This document shows positions 45,635 through 55,760 of a stretch of 64,000 nt of DNA, piece after piece. Both the position numbers and the translations under genes were made by a program. The DNA comes from Saussurea involucrata (Eukaryota; Streptophyta; Magnoliopsida; Asterales; Asteraceae). Every line of letters begins with the position of its first letter. Position 1 is the stretch's first letter. The stretch spans positions 25,703,696 through 25,767,695 of the forward strand of contig CM066312.1 of assembly GCA_033807775.1 (NCBI GenBank), in the 5' to 3' direction. The notes under the pieces are model-generated. The model was not told the DNA's origin. It saw only the letters and a list, made by a program, of their open reading frames with translations, and did no database searches.

Positions 45635-47261
45635 TCCGACTGAGTACCTTTACTAATTCCATACCTCTACGAGTAACTGTCCTCTCATCATCCGGAGTTC
45701 ACACTCTTGATGATTGAGCATACACTTCCTCGCACTGGTATTCTACTTGTCTCGGTTACTTAGTTAGCTTTAGTCTCTATATTCTTTAGGTAGATTTCGT
45801 CTATTTCTGGATTATCTCTTTCTTCGTGTGTTTCTTTTAATTCATACCATAGTTTGTTTTGTTTACTTCATTATCTCTGTGCTTTCACAATCTGCCATTG
45901 TGTCCAGGGGGAGCACACTGCGACATCAGGTAAGTTTACTCATACTTTGAGGGGGAGCGTCACACACAGTTTTCTTTTCCTTTACGCGTCAAAAGGTTTT
46001 ATGTGTGTGGGCACTCCTATGTCTAAATTATTGTCCTCACTTGAGGGGGAGCGACACCATTACTCGGTTACAAGCCTACTCTTTCTGTATATCGTATTCC
46101 TCCAATGCACCCTACTGCACGATTCGAGGGGGAGCAATGGCAATCCCATGTTCGTTTTGAGGGGGAGCTAGAGAAAGGTCTTGTGATAAGTCCCATTTCT
46201 CTGATAATTCGCGAAAAAGAAATCATCCGGACTCCTCAGTCATCCGGACTTCTCAGTTATCCGGACTCTGGCATTATCCGGACTCTATTGGTATCCGGGT
46301 CGGTCCTCACCCGGACAAGCCCGGACAAGACCCGGACCTTACCCGGGTTATATAAGACACCCGGACCATTGCTTTACCCCATCCGGACTCTTCCATCCAA
46401 AACCCTAAACCCTCATACGCTCTCTCTCTCTCTCTCGGACTTTGCTCATTTTGGCCGATTCACACACGCATTCAATCCCAAAACTCAGGTATGTTGTTCG
46501 CACGTCTCTATCGTTCCTTACCACCATGTCGTGATCCCCTTAACTCCCAAACAGACCTCGATTTGGTTCTCCTTTTTGGATCTTAAACCCAGATTCGGGT
46601 CCCCACGATTTGTGGGTCGTTTGTACTCATCTAACTGACATACACTCAATGTGTCGCCTCGCATCTCACTTGTCCCTGCACTCACACTGGCCTTGACCCA
46701 TGTTTTAGTAGTTTATTCGTTAAGGGTCATCGTCCGGACACATTCATCGTGTCCGGACACCTTCAACATATGACGGTTTATCCGGACATGTTCACAACGC
46801 ATGCATTTCCATCCGGACATCATCATACTCCCGGAAACCTAGTTGTCCGGAAACCTTAGGGTTTCCGGTAAGTTCAACTACCGGGTAGTCTTGAGAATCC
46901 GAACACAATCTTATCCGGAAAACCATTGTATCCGGAACTCTTGATCCGGACAACCCTGTTATCCGGATCCATTCACATGCCTATCCGGACACTCCTGTCA
47001 TTCGGACTCCTTGGAGTTATCCGGACACCTTGTCCTGCTATATCATCATCCGGACAATCCTGCTGTCCGGACTCCTTCGCTCTATCCGGACTCTATGTCC
47101 TTCATCCGGATTCCACTGCTGTTGTGTCTATTAGGTACCTATTTTTCTTCATATCCGTCCTCGATCTGTCTCAGATTGAGCCATTTAACGCTAAGGTACG
47201 CGCCTGCACTTGTTCTTCTGATTAAGTTCCTAACAGTGCGTTGTTTTTGGCAGATGTATAC
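45635..47261 (+). promoter_or_regulatory. Element D pol-aORF spacer: polypurine array, internal promoter, leader intron
   Basis: 1.6 kb without a convincing gene. Five GAGGGGGAGC-type tracts lie near 45906, 45947, 46042, 46124 and 46157. CCGG words: about 11 in 46220-46390 and about 18 in 46730-47115. TATATAAG at 46349-46356 could start an aORF transcript. CAG|GTATGTTG at 46486-46489 and TTTTTGGCAG at 47244-47253 are a plausible splice pair that would remove most of the leader. Predicted ORFs at 46105-46638 and 46926-47325 are products of the word repeats. Confidence 0.55.
46489..47253 (+). other. Candidate leader intron of element D aORF
   Basis: 765 bp, donor CAG|GTATGTTG and acceptor GTTTTTGGCAG, eight bases before the aORF ATG at 47262. 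It carries one of the densest TCCGGA arrays. The donor is the same GTATGTTG used in A. Confidence 0.4.
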
Positions 47262-49639
47262 ATGGCGGAACAACAACATCCGGAAGACCAAATTCCTCAG
47301 GAGGAGGAAATCATTGACGAAATAGCAGATTCTGCATTGGTTGATCCTGATCATGGCATCGAGTTGGAAGCCAACAATCATTATTTAGATCCGGAGCTTT
47401 TCAGACCAAACCCACAACATCAGGTCATTCTCGACATTCTGATGCGCCATCCCATTCATGAGGCACTAACTCGCACCGCCGACGTTCCTTTGCTCTACAT
47501 TCTACAAGTCTGGATGACAGCACAAGTCCGTACGGTTGGCAACACTCAGACCATCACGGCGCAAATAGACAACCAGCCCTTTACTCTGACGCCCGACTCT
47601 TTTCGCCGATTACTTTCACTACCGAAAGCCACTGCCAACAACCACGAACGGTACGATCCTGCCGTTAACGATGCTACACTTTGCACCCAAATGCGTGCCC
47701 TTGGTTACAACTCCGACCTTCAACGGCCATCAGTCTTCAATCGCAAGTTCTTGGCGCCAATTTGGTACACGCTCTTCACCATACTCAATCGCTGCCTATC
47801 CGCCCGATGGAAAGGTATTGACCAATGTACAGGCGACTTTCTGCGAGTTGTTCACGCCGTGTGCTACAATCGCCACGTCGACTTCGCCATGATCATCTGG
47901 CGTGAACTTGTGACCACCATTCGACACATCGGTGGCACCAAACAGAAGAAGTTCCTTCCATATCCGTGTTTCCTTTCGCTTGCCGTTCGTCAACACATGG
48001 ATGCAAATCCCGCCATTCCAAGACGAATCACACATCCGGTATGCCCCATCCGACACCTCCAATTCATGGTGATCCGTAACCCATCCGATGCGGTCGCCTC
48101 GCCCATTCCTGCCGCCCTACTAGCCATAGCCGATCCCGCTGCACCAGGGGTAGTTGCTTATAGGGGAGAGTTAGGACATCCCATGGTCCAGCCAGAGCCG
48201 GAGGGACCTGCCCAGGGAAATAGGCCCGAGGGACGTGAGGGTCCTAGGACGAGAGGAGGAAGGGCCCGACAAGCAGGTGCTGTCGGGCGGGGAACGTTAG
48301 TAGTGAGAGGAAGGGGACCGAGAGTAGGTGGTGCAGCGGAATCGCAACCCGGTTCCAGTTCAGCCCGCGCCGGTCCATCATCTAGACCGATCCTACATCA
48401 TTCCACCGAGCCATATATCAACGAACCCCCCTCTCCCAGTACACAAGTTGAGGACGTGGAATCCGACTCCACGGACTCCGATACCAACCGAAACATTCGC
48501 TTGAGACAAATACATCACGGTATCGGACCGAACCCTGATTTTACCATTGGCATTCCACTTGAATCACCTCCCCACACTGGAACCGGACCTACCACTAGGA
48601 CATCTGAGGGAGACACAGGTGATGAGTTAGATCATGCGAGAAGGAGAGAACTGCGTTCAAAGTTGAACCAGGAAAGATCGAGCCGTAAAGATAACGAGGC
48701 TCAAGAGCGACCCCAGCCGAGTGATATCCAGGTCGCCACATCTGCTATCCCGTCTCATCCGTTGGGACGGGGTATTGAAACAGCCTCCGTGGACCTAGCG
48801 GAGCATTTGCACACCCCCCATAGCCACTCATCCGTCTCACTACAGACGGATGTTTCAATATTACACGGGGAACAAGCACAACTTCCACCGGCCTCTCATT
48901 CGGAGAGTGTTGGTGTTGAAATAAGAGACCAGCAGCCCCCGGTCTCGACTTCTTTGTGTGCATCATCGAGTCTAGAGCCTATTGTTGAAATAAGGACACT
49001 TGATGCGGAACAACACCATGTCGCGGCTCTTAGTGACCCGACCGGAACGTCTATAGTGTCTCCGCATTCCGGAACACGAGGATTGGACGGAAATCCTACC
49101 ACAGTTATTATCACGCCAGCTGTGAACGTAGGTGGCTCTGCCTCTAAGGTAGATGCCTCAACGGGTACTCTAAGTGAGCCCGGTGTTATTTTACCCGACT
49201 TTGTGTCAAAAGGGTCTCTGGACAGCACCCTTGAGGCTGTCCAATAGGTTATGGAGCGCAAATTGCAGGAACATGTAGCCGCTGAACTTGCCAAAGCGAT
49301 GCATGCTATCAAAGGAAAGGGCCACCTCGTCGACTCTGAAACCGCCTCTGTGCCTCCACCGACTCAACCGCAACCTACTTACTCGGTGGACACCCTGAAG
49401 ACGATGCTCTTAGCCCAACTGCTCCAGGAATCCGACACAACCGCATCTGCCGAAGCAGACCTGATCTCCGTTCTCCGATCACAGGTCACTGTTCCATCTT
49501 CGTCCATCACGTCACGCCTTGACTCCATTGACTCGACCCTCAACGACTACAACAAAGCACTTGCCACGCTGTCTGAAAGGGTCCGCTCACTAGAAGACAC
49601 TTGTAAGAGTCAAGCCGGCGGTCTCAAACGCAAGCACGA
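47262..49639 (+). CDS. Element D aORF, N-terminal part (interrupted by solo LTR)
   Basis: ATG at 47262 (ACATGGCGG). Residues 40-225 match the N-terminal domain of the C and B aORFs (WYTLFTILNRCLS 168-180; GIDQ; HVDFAMIIWRELVTTIRH). A Gly/Arg-rich part follows (about 300-370), then a long Ser/Thr/His/Glu-rich part, TAG at 49245-49247, and a coiled-coil-like region (LDSIDSTLNDYNKALATLSE) reaching GGLKRKHD at the insertion site. With the solo LTR and one CACGA copy ignored, the frame continues at 51139 for 1273 codons in total, with this single stop. The protein is of unknown function; it is only distantly similar to C in the middle. Confidence 0.8.
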
Positions 49640-51133
49640 TGTAACACCCTGTTTCCCAATTTACGTGATTTAACTGTCTCTTTTGGGGTTGAGTTAATTT
49701 TTGGGTCGTTATGTACGTGTTCAGGAATCTAGGGGCCAGTTTATCAATTTTGTAAGATGAGGGTGTGTTTTGGCATGTATGTAAAGGGGATGGAAACCCT
49801 AAACACCCTCATTTGCAGCCATTTGTTTCTTTAGCAAAGAAGAGAGAAAAGAGAAAGGGATTTTCGGAGTTCTTGTGAGCTGCTGTGAAAGACCGACCGA
49901 TTCTCCTTCGTTAACCGTTGGATCGTCGTGAAATTTGGACAGCGACTTCACGACCCTCTAATCTACATTCTGACCGGAGGGATTTGGCATCGGAGTTCCC
50001 AGTAGAGAGAACCAAGTGTCCGAAGTTGCTGTGAAAGGGATTTTCGGAGTTCTTGTGAGCTGCTGTGAAAGATCGACCGATTCTCCTTCGTTAACCGTTG
50101 GATCGTCGTGAAATTTGGACAGCGACTTCACGACCCTCTAATCTACATTCTGACCGGAGGGATTTGACATCGGAGTTCCCAGTAGAGAGAACCAAGTGTC
50201 TGAAGTTGCTGTATTTTCCAGGTGAAAGATTTGGTGATTTTGAAAGATTCAAGTTGTGAAAGGTTCTAGGAGGATTGTTGTTCGCGGTCTAGAATTGCAA
50301 GGTATGTGTATTATGTTTAGAAATCAATAGAAATGGGGTGTATGAAATGGGATGTTTGGCAAAGTTTTATGGTATTTGGACTATCCTAGCTATGTCATTT
50401 CGGGATAAGAGTTGGGATAGAATTAGAGTTCCATTTTTGGGCTTGTTATGATATGTGTATGTATGAATGTTATAGGTGGTACGAGGTGATTATTATACAC
50501 TGTGAAGTACTTGGTAATTGACATCTTGACAGGTGAGTACTCTACCTATATTATGTAAGTTATGTGTACGTAGTTGGATTGCATGTGTGATTATGTGTAT
50601 GTTGGCTTTGCCAAAGGAAAGAGTACCTATGGTGGTAGTAATACCCCTAGGGAATATGTTATGTAAGAAGAGGCCTGGTACCAGTGTCTAGTTATGACCT
50701 TCCTTATTGGCTTTGTGCCTTAAGGAATGGAAGGATGTTACATGTATGTGATTGCTATGTTTATGCGAGTATGTATGCATGATGATATGTGGTACAGGTG
50801 CGTGCTCACTAAGCGAAAGCTTACCCCGTTGTTATTCATCTTTTAGTGGCAGGTACATCTTCGAAGAATAAAGGAAAGACTCCAGCTTGAAGCTTTTGGA
50901 ATTGCGGCAGCTCAGCAGCTTATATTTTCTTTTGATGAATGATAGTTTTGGATTCTCTAAGCTTTTCAGTTGAATATTGTTTGACTCTCAAACTTATTGG
51001 TTTTAAGTTGCAAACTTGTACTCTTTTCTATAAGATTATGGGATTTTATCTAAATGTTTTAATTACGAATCTTCCGCTGTATTTTAAGGTTACTTTCCGT
51101 TAAATGAGTGTTTTAAAGATAAGGGATGTTACA
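49640..51133 (+). mobile_element. Solo LTR (gypsy chromovirus-like) inside element D
   Basis: 1494 bp, TGTAACACCC to GGATGTTACA, target duplication CACGA (49635-49639 and 51134-51138). The TGTAACACCC start is typical of plant Tekay/Del-type gypsy LTRs. No internal region or second LTR is present, so unequal recombination probably left one LTR. It contains an exact-offset 180-bp tandem duplication (49853-50032 and 50033-50212) with about 3 differences. No gene inside. Confidence 0.85.
49853..50212 (+). repeat. 180-bp tandem duplication within the solo LTR
   Basis: Two head-to-tail copies of 180 bases, each starting near GTGAAAGGGATTTTCGGAG and ending near GAAGTTGCT. Only about three substitutions separate them, so the duplication is young compared with the LTR family. 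Confidence 0.9.
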
Positions 51134-51138
51134 CACGA

Positions 51139-52579
51139 TGACCAGGATGATCCTGATCACCGTGAGGGGGAGAAGCGTCTACGCCACACTGAGACCGTCC
51201 AGATCGTGACTGCTGAAATGACGTATGTGGTTCAACAGGAACCCCCAACTGCGGTAACTTCAACAGAAACACCCGAAGCCGAGTTGACATTAGCACAGAT
51301 GGTCATCGACATGGATATCTCAGATGACGAAGCCCCAACGGTTGAAAAGCCCGAGGGGACAACACAGGAATTGGTCGAACAAGAACCATCAGACATGCCA
51401 ATGCTCACCATGATTGATCCAGCATGTGAAACCAACCCGGAAACCGAAGACGCTTGGTACGAAAAAGCTGCCAAAGCCGTAAACTTCGAGGTAAACTTGG
51501 TGTTTCCCACTGATGAAGACGACAACGTGGATTACAACCAGTTTCTGCTTCAGAATTTCTATGGTACGCCTCCCGTTCACTCGACTCAACCCGCTACGAC
51601 TTCAGATCAACCCGAAAGCTCAAATGCAGAAAACCCGACATCTCCTCTACAAACGACAGCTCCTGATCTTCCTCCCCCTCCTCAGCAACAAAACCATTGG
51701 GAGAAGATCAAGGTCCTCATTCCTCATCTGGAGGAATCTCTGAAGAAGCTGTTTGTTCACCGAATTCACCCGATCGAGCCGACCTTCTGTCTTGGCATCT
51801 ACAGTCCTGATCCAGCTCTCCAACTCCGATACGTAGAAGCCATGAAGCGGTGTCTTCCGAGAGACCAGGTTCGAACCAAACATAAAATTTCAGAGGTGCT
51901 AAAGATTCAGTCAAACAAAATTATGAAGATCGTCTTTCCCGTGTTCACTGTTCGACGTGAAGACGGAAAAGAATGGATTTTTTCTGAAGCTGATTTTAAG
52001 CATCTCCATCCGTTCGACCTCCTGGTTATTCTGAGAGATCTTCGTACCAGAACCATCCGACCGCTTGCTGTAACAAAGGCGCTCGAAGCGGTTCGTCGAT
52101 TCCTCGTCCGTTCTATTATGATCTCCTATCTTACGGACTTTCAAATGGCAATCGAGAACCGAGCGAAGAAGGTAAATCTACTCAAACCGAATCTGAAAGC
52201 TCCTGAACTGTCGATGTATCCCGAAAACGCAATGCTGCTTCAACCGGAATTTGGGATCGTCTTCCTCAACGCTCAGAAAGAAAAGAAGTTTATGAGGTTC
52301 AGTCAGGTAGATCGATTTTGCGACGGCACACTGCTCAAGGTTCAAGACGCTCTTCGGAAGATCATCAAGCACGAATCCGAAAATCCAAAGGTATCCTATG
52401 TGCCCAATCTGAATGAAAGAACTGCTCAGACTGCTTTGGATATGGTTGAAGAACATCTCGACTACTGTCGCGCCATCAGATTCTTCGAGGTTCATTTCGC
52501 TCTTCGCAAACGTTATGTCTACAACTGGCAAGAGATAGAGCGCGAATTTGAACTTCAAATCAAAGGGGGAGATTGTTAG
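51139..52579 (+). CDS. Element D aORF, C-terminal part
   Basis: Continues the aORF frame after the solo LTR. DDQDDPDHREGEKRLRHTE corresponds to QDDPDDGASGHPEGE in C. An acidic, Thr-rich linker leads to a C-terminal domain (about 51690-52570): FKHLHPFDLLVILRDL, ISYLTDFQMAIENRAKKVNL, FGIVFLNAQKEKKFMRFSQV, FCDGTLLKVQDAL. From memory, this resembles a domain common in plant retrotransposon proteins (N-P-N-D-F-E-D..DFQLGIESYQTKLNL..MRFSEI..SDGTL) whose function is not known. It ends at TAG 52577-52579, overlapping the LTR start by six bases. The ATG at 51104 lies in the solo LTR and is not the real start. Confidence 0.8.
52562..52572 (+). other. Element D polypurine tract
   Basis: AAAGGGGGAGA one base before the 3' LTR. 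It also codes for the last residues of the aORF. Confidence 0.85.
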
Positions 52580-52853
52580 TGCAGGTTTTATTGTTGATTT
52601 AAAGTTCAAGGGTCTAATTGTATTTGTTTAATCTTAGTCCATAGTGAACGGGCCGTGGGCTTGTTAACCACGGGCCCGTACTATATAATGTTGTATTAGC
52701 CTAAGAAAAAAGGTTAATCATCCCATTAGCTTTTCTACTCTTATTGTAAACTCTCTGATTGAAAGCTTAATACAGGGATGACCAGTTGAAATCATTGTTC
52801 TTATTTGCTTATTATTTCGATTTCTTTATTGTTGCACGGATCTGGATTCAACA
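52574..52853 (+). repeat. Element D 3' LTR
   Basis: 280 bp, TGTTAGTGCAGG to GGATTCAACA. Six differences from the 5' copy by eye. Confidence 0.95.
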
Positions 52854-52858
52854 TGCTG

Positions 52859-54615
52859 CCATCACCTCTGCCACTAACATTGCCAAAACAACCGCTGCAG
52901 AGTTCGAGAAAAGTGCGACCAAAGCCTTCAAAACTTCGATCGCAATCTACTTTGAAACAATGAAGAAACAAGCAACAAGGCAAGCAGCACAAGACACTTG
53001 CAGAACAGAAGTTGTTACTAAAAGAAGGCAGGATGATCCTGATGATGGTGCATCTGGTCATCCTGAGGGGGAGAGAACAAAGGAAACAACAGAGGTTGCT
53101 GCTGCAAAAACAACAGAGAAAACCGCAGAACCCTCTACTACAGAAACTCTGAAGGAAACCCCACAACAAGGAACTCAGAAGAAGAGCCAAAATATCGTTG
53201 GAGAGGATGCACCAACCACAGAACCTCAGGTAATCACTTTTGCATCCTCATCCTCAGAACAAACTCCACTCTCACCCAAAGAACCAACACCAACCTCACA
53301 ACCAACAATCCCGCGCAAAACTAGAGTAAAATCCATAGCTCGAAAACCCCAAAGACCAAAACGCACTGCAGAGTACATTCTTCGCAGAATGGAATTTGTA
53401 TCTGCTTTTCAATCAGCAAAGCGTTTTGGCATCCCACCTCCAAGACCCGAAGAGTCCTCACCAACAGAGTCCTCACAACCCGAAGTATCAAAACCTTCAG
53501 AGGCAACAACCAAAACATCAGAGCATCCAACCCCAAAACCCAAAGAACCTCTCACTGATAAATCTACAGAGGTCCCACCCACACAAATCCAAAACCCAAC
53601 CTCTGAAACCTCAAAACCAAAAGATAAAGGCAAGGGAAAAATGACAGAAGAAGAGCCAAAGAAGAAGATACCTGTTGCTACAGAGAAGTTGATGAAAGGT
53701 GCCTTTAATGCCTTCGTCACTCCTAAACCCGAAGAGGAAGACTGGGCATTCAACTTGAAACCTCTGTCGGAAAACCCAACCCTGGATCCCACAGCTAAAG
53801 TAGCAGACATCACTCGACAGATGGATGAGCTAAGGAGACCAATTCCAAGAACTACTCCAACCATTGAACAAATGAAAGAGCAAGTTTACAGTTATCTCTA
53901 CAGACAGCACTTCCAGAATGATCTGCCAGCTCATGTCCGAGATCAGAAGATCAGAAAGGAATTCGATGCCATCTTCACCATTACAAAGTCAAAACCGGTC
54001 AACCAAGTTTACTCCATTCACAAAATAAAGAAGGTAATCTATTGTAAATACTCTAAAATGAGAACCTATCCTCATACGATGTATACAATCTGGAAAGTCA
54101 AAAGGTCTGACAGATCAGAGAATCAATTCTCTGATGCTGATATCCGAAACCTCAATCCCTATGACTTACCTGACCTTCTGCAATGGACAAAAGACAACTT
54201 CAATGACGACTGCCACCAAAGGTCTTATCGAGTTCTCAGAAAGGCGATGCGTGAAAAGCTTCTAATCTACAGCATGCTCGACTTTCAACTAGCTATCGAT
54301 CTAGGCGTGACTACCTTAAGTATCAGACCTCCAGACGACTTCTGCCCACCCAATGCCATACCCAATTCGATTATCAAAATTCCAAGGTACGGGTTAGTTT
54401 ACAAGAATCCTGCAGATCAACTTAAACTTTTTGTGATAATGGACTGTCAGAAGTACACAACCTGTACTCTGAACATGTTCAGAAAAATACTAGAAGAGAA
54501 CAAAGCAACAGAGCATATGGACGAAGAATCTGCTTCAATGATGATCAAAGAGATTGATGCTGCACTAGGCATAAGAAATCTCTGCTTTAAATTTTATGAA
54601 GACTCAAGGAAGTAG
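52859..54615 (+). CDS. Element C aORF, C-terminal part
   Basis: The frame continues from 39549 (..DA|AITSATN). The coiled-coil-like region continues, then QDDPDDGASGHPEGE (about 53029-53073). A long Pro/Thr/Glu/Lys-rich linker follows, then KGKGKMTEEEPKKK and the C-terminal domain from about 53670: VNQVYSIHKIKKVIYC, NQFSDADIRNLNPYDLPDLL, RKAMREKLLIYSMLDFQLA, YGLVYKNPADQLKLFVIMDC, ending at TAG 54613-54615. It is fully open over 585 codons, and the match to the B C-terminal domain is close. This copy retains a coherent aORF although C lacks pol. Cellular role unknown. Confidence 0.82.
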
Positions 54616-54835
54616 GAAAAGACAACAGAAAGTTCGACGACTTCCCAAATGCAAAAATCTGAGTCTCTTCAAAGAACCTCTGTCAACGTTTATTTTTGTT
54701 CATTTAATGTACTTAAATGTAAATGCCTCTGGCATAAATTCCAAATGAAAGAAATAATCTTCTGAGGTATTGTTTAACCTCTTTTTATTACTTAGGTTAA
54801 AATGCATAAATTCAACCTTTTATTTTTCAATACTT
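54616..54835 (+). other. Element C 3' untranslated spacer
   Basis: 220 AT-rich bases between the aORF stop and the polypurine tract. It is similar to 32500-32616 of B. No gene. Confidence 0.5.
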
Positions 54836-54844
54836 AGGGGGAGA
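54836..54844 (+). other. Element C polypurine tract
   Basis: AGGGGGAGA one base before the 3' LTR of C. Confidence 0.9.
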
Positions 54845-54845
54845 T

Positions 54846-55751
54846 TGTTAGCTCCAATATTCTGAAATATTAGAAGTATTGAAAAATGGCAAAGTACAGA
54901 AGAACTTCCATAGAAGCTCTGCTGAGTACAACAGAAGCTCTGTCGGGCATCTCAGAAGAATCAAAGGAAGTTTGATCAAGAGTGATCAAAGACCGAAGAA
55001 ACTACAGAAGGACGCTTTCAGAAGACCAAGACTGCAAAACCTCTGTTACCAATAACAGAGCCTCTGCGGACAATATCAGAAGACAAGGAACCCAGTGAAG
55101 ACTACTCTATAAAGGACCAACCACAGAACCTCTGTCACCCTTGACAGAGCCTCTGCGGTTCAGACTGAAGACTTGGAAGATATTTATAATATCTTGCCAC
55201 TGTTGAAGAAATATCTTGCTACTGTTCCTAGGACCTGTCCATCAACTTGCATGATAGCATGCCCTGCCCAACTTCAACACGTGTCAAACTCTGAGTGGAC
55301 TCAATACGGCTTAGTACAACATAGACGTCTGCGGCATTTAATGCAATACAATACGTACAACTATTCATGCCGTCCGATCAAACGGTAGCTTATACTTTAT
55401 GGTCCCCTTAGAGTAGTATAAAAGGAAGACTAATGTTTAGTTCTTCCTAACAACAATAACAACACAACAACAAGAACACACAGAAAAATCAACACACAAG
55501 AACACATAGCTTATGCACATTTAGAGTCATATCTGTTTAAAGCTTTGCATACTCACTGTTCTTAAATCTGTTCTTGCTATATATTGAAACTCAGTAAACT
55601 TTGAGATATCATATTCTGATCACTGTTTCTTTATATTCTGTATTGTTTCTATACAAACATATCTGTTAGTTCTTCAAATACGCTTCCGCGTCAAACATAA
55701 ACTCGAACTAATAGATCTGTTAATCTTGTCTAAGCAAAACGGGAACCAACA
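54846..55751 (+). repeat. Element C 3' LTR
   Basis: 906 bp, TG..CA, about 17 differences from the 5' copy. Confidence 0.95.
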
Positions 55752-55760
55752 GGACCAACA
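55752..55760 (+). repeat. Element A 3' LTR, piece 3 (last bases)
   Basis: GGACC is the right target duplication of C; AACA are the final four bases of the A 3' LTR. CCTCT (55761-55765) then repeats the left flank of A. Confidence 0.85.

Larger units (their letters stand above)
39550..52853 (+). mobile_element. Element D: SIRE-like copia retrotransposon with short LTRs
   Basis: TGTTAGGGCAGG to GGATTCAACA, target duplication TGCTG (39545-39549 and 52854-52858), inside the aORF of C. 280-bp LTRs differing at about 6 positions (2%). gag-pol is almost intact (two TGA stops, one frameshift) and the aORF has one TAG. It is dense in TCCGGA words outside the LTRs. It contains a 1494-bp solo LTR. GC content and codon choice look higher than in B and C. 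Confidence 0.95.
33941..55751 (+). mobile_element. Element C: pol-less SIRE-like element keeping the aORF; contains D
   Basis: TGTTAGCTCC to AACCAACA with target duplication GGACC (33936-33940 and 55752-55756), four bases from the end of the 3' LTR of A. Its own sequence is 33941-39549 and 52859-55751. It has both LTRs, a primer-binding site, a gag C-terminal remnant, the spacer, a long aORF and the polypurine tract, but no capsid domain and no pol at all. LTRs differ at about 17 of 906 positions (2%). It must have moved using enzymes from another element, so it is non-autonomous. Confidence 0.92.
6572..55760 (+). mobile_element. Element A: SIRE/Maximus-like Ty1/copia retrotransposon split by B and C
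   Basis: Starts TGTTGATCC at 6572 and ends GGACCAACA at 55760. The target duplication CCTCT occurs at 6567-6571 and 55761-55765, inside the aORF of Z. Its own sequence is 6572-18978, 33392-33940 and 55757-55760; the rest is nested elements B, C and what they contain. Order: LTR, primer-binding site, gag, pol, promoter-like spacer, aORF, polypurine tract, LTR. About 19 differences over the first 412 bases of the LTR pair (4.6%) make it the oldest dated insertion here. All reading regions are broken. Confidence 0.9.

Noticed and set aside
46105..47325. ORFs of 99-177 aa in the D spacer
   Set aside because: Their sequence is mostly repeats of the TCCGGA word, and they overlap the promoter and candidate intron.
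51104..51133. ATG start of a 491-aa ORF
   Set aside because: The start lies in the solo LTR; the true frame begins at 47262 and is interrupted by the insertion.
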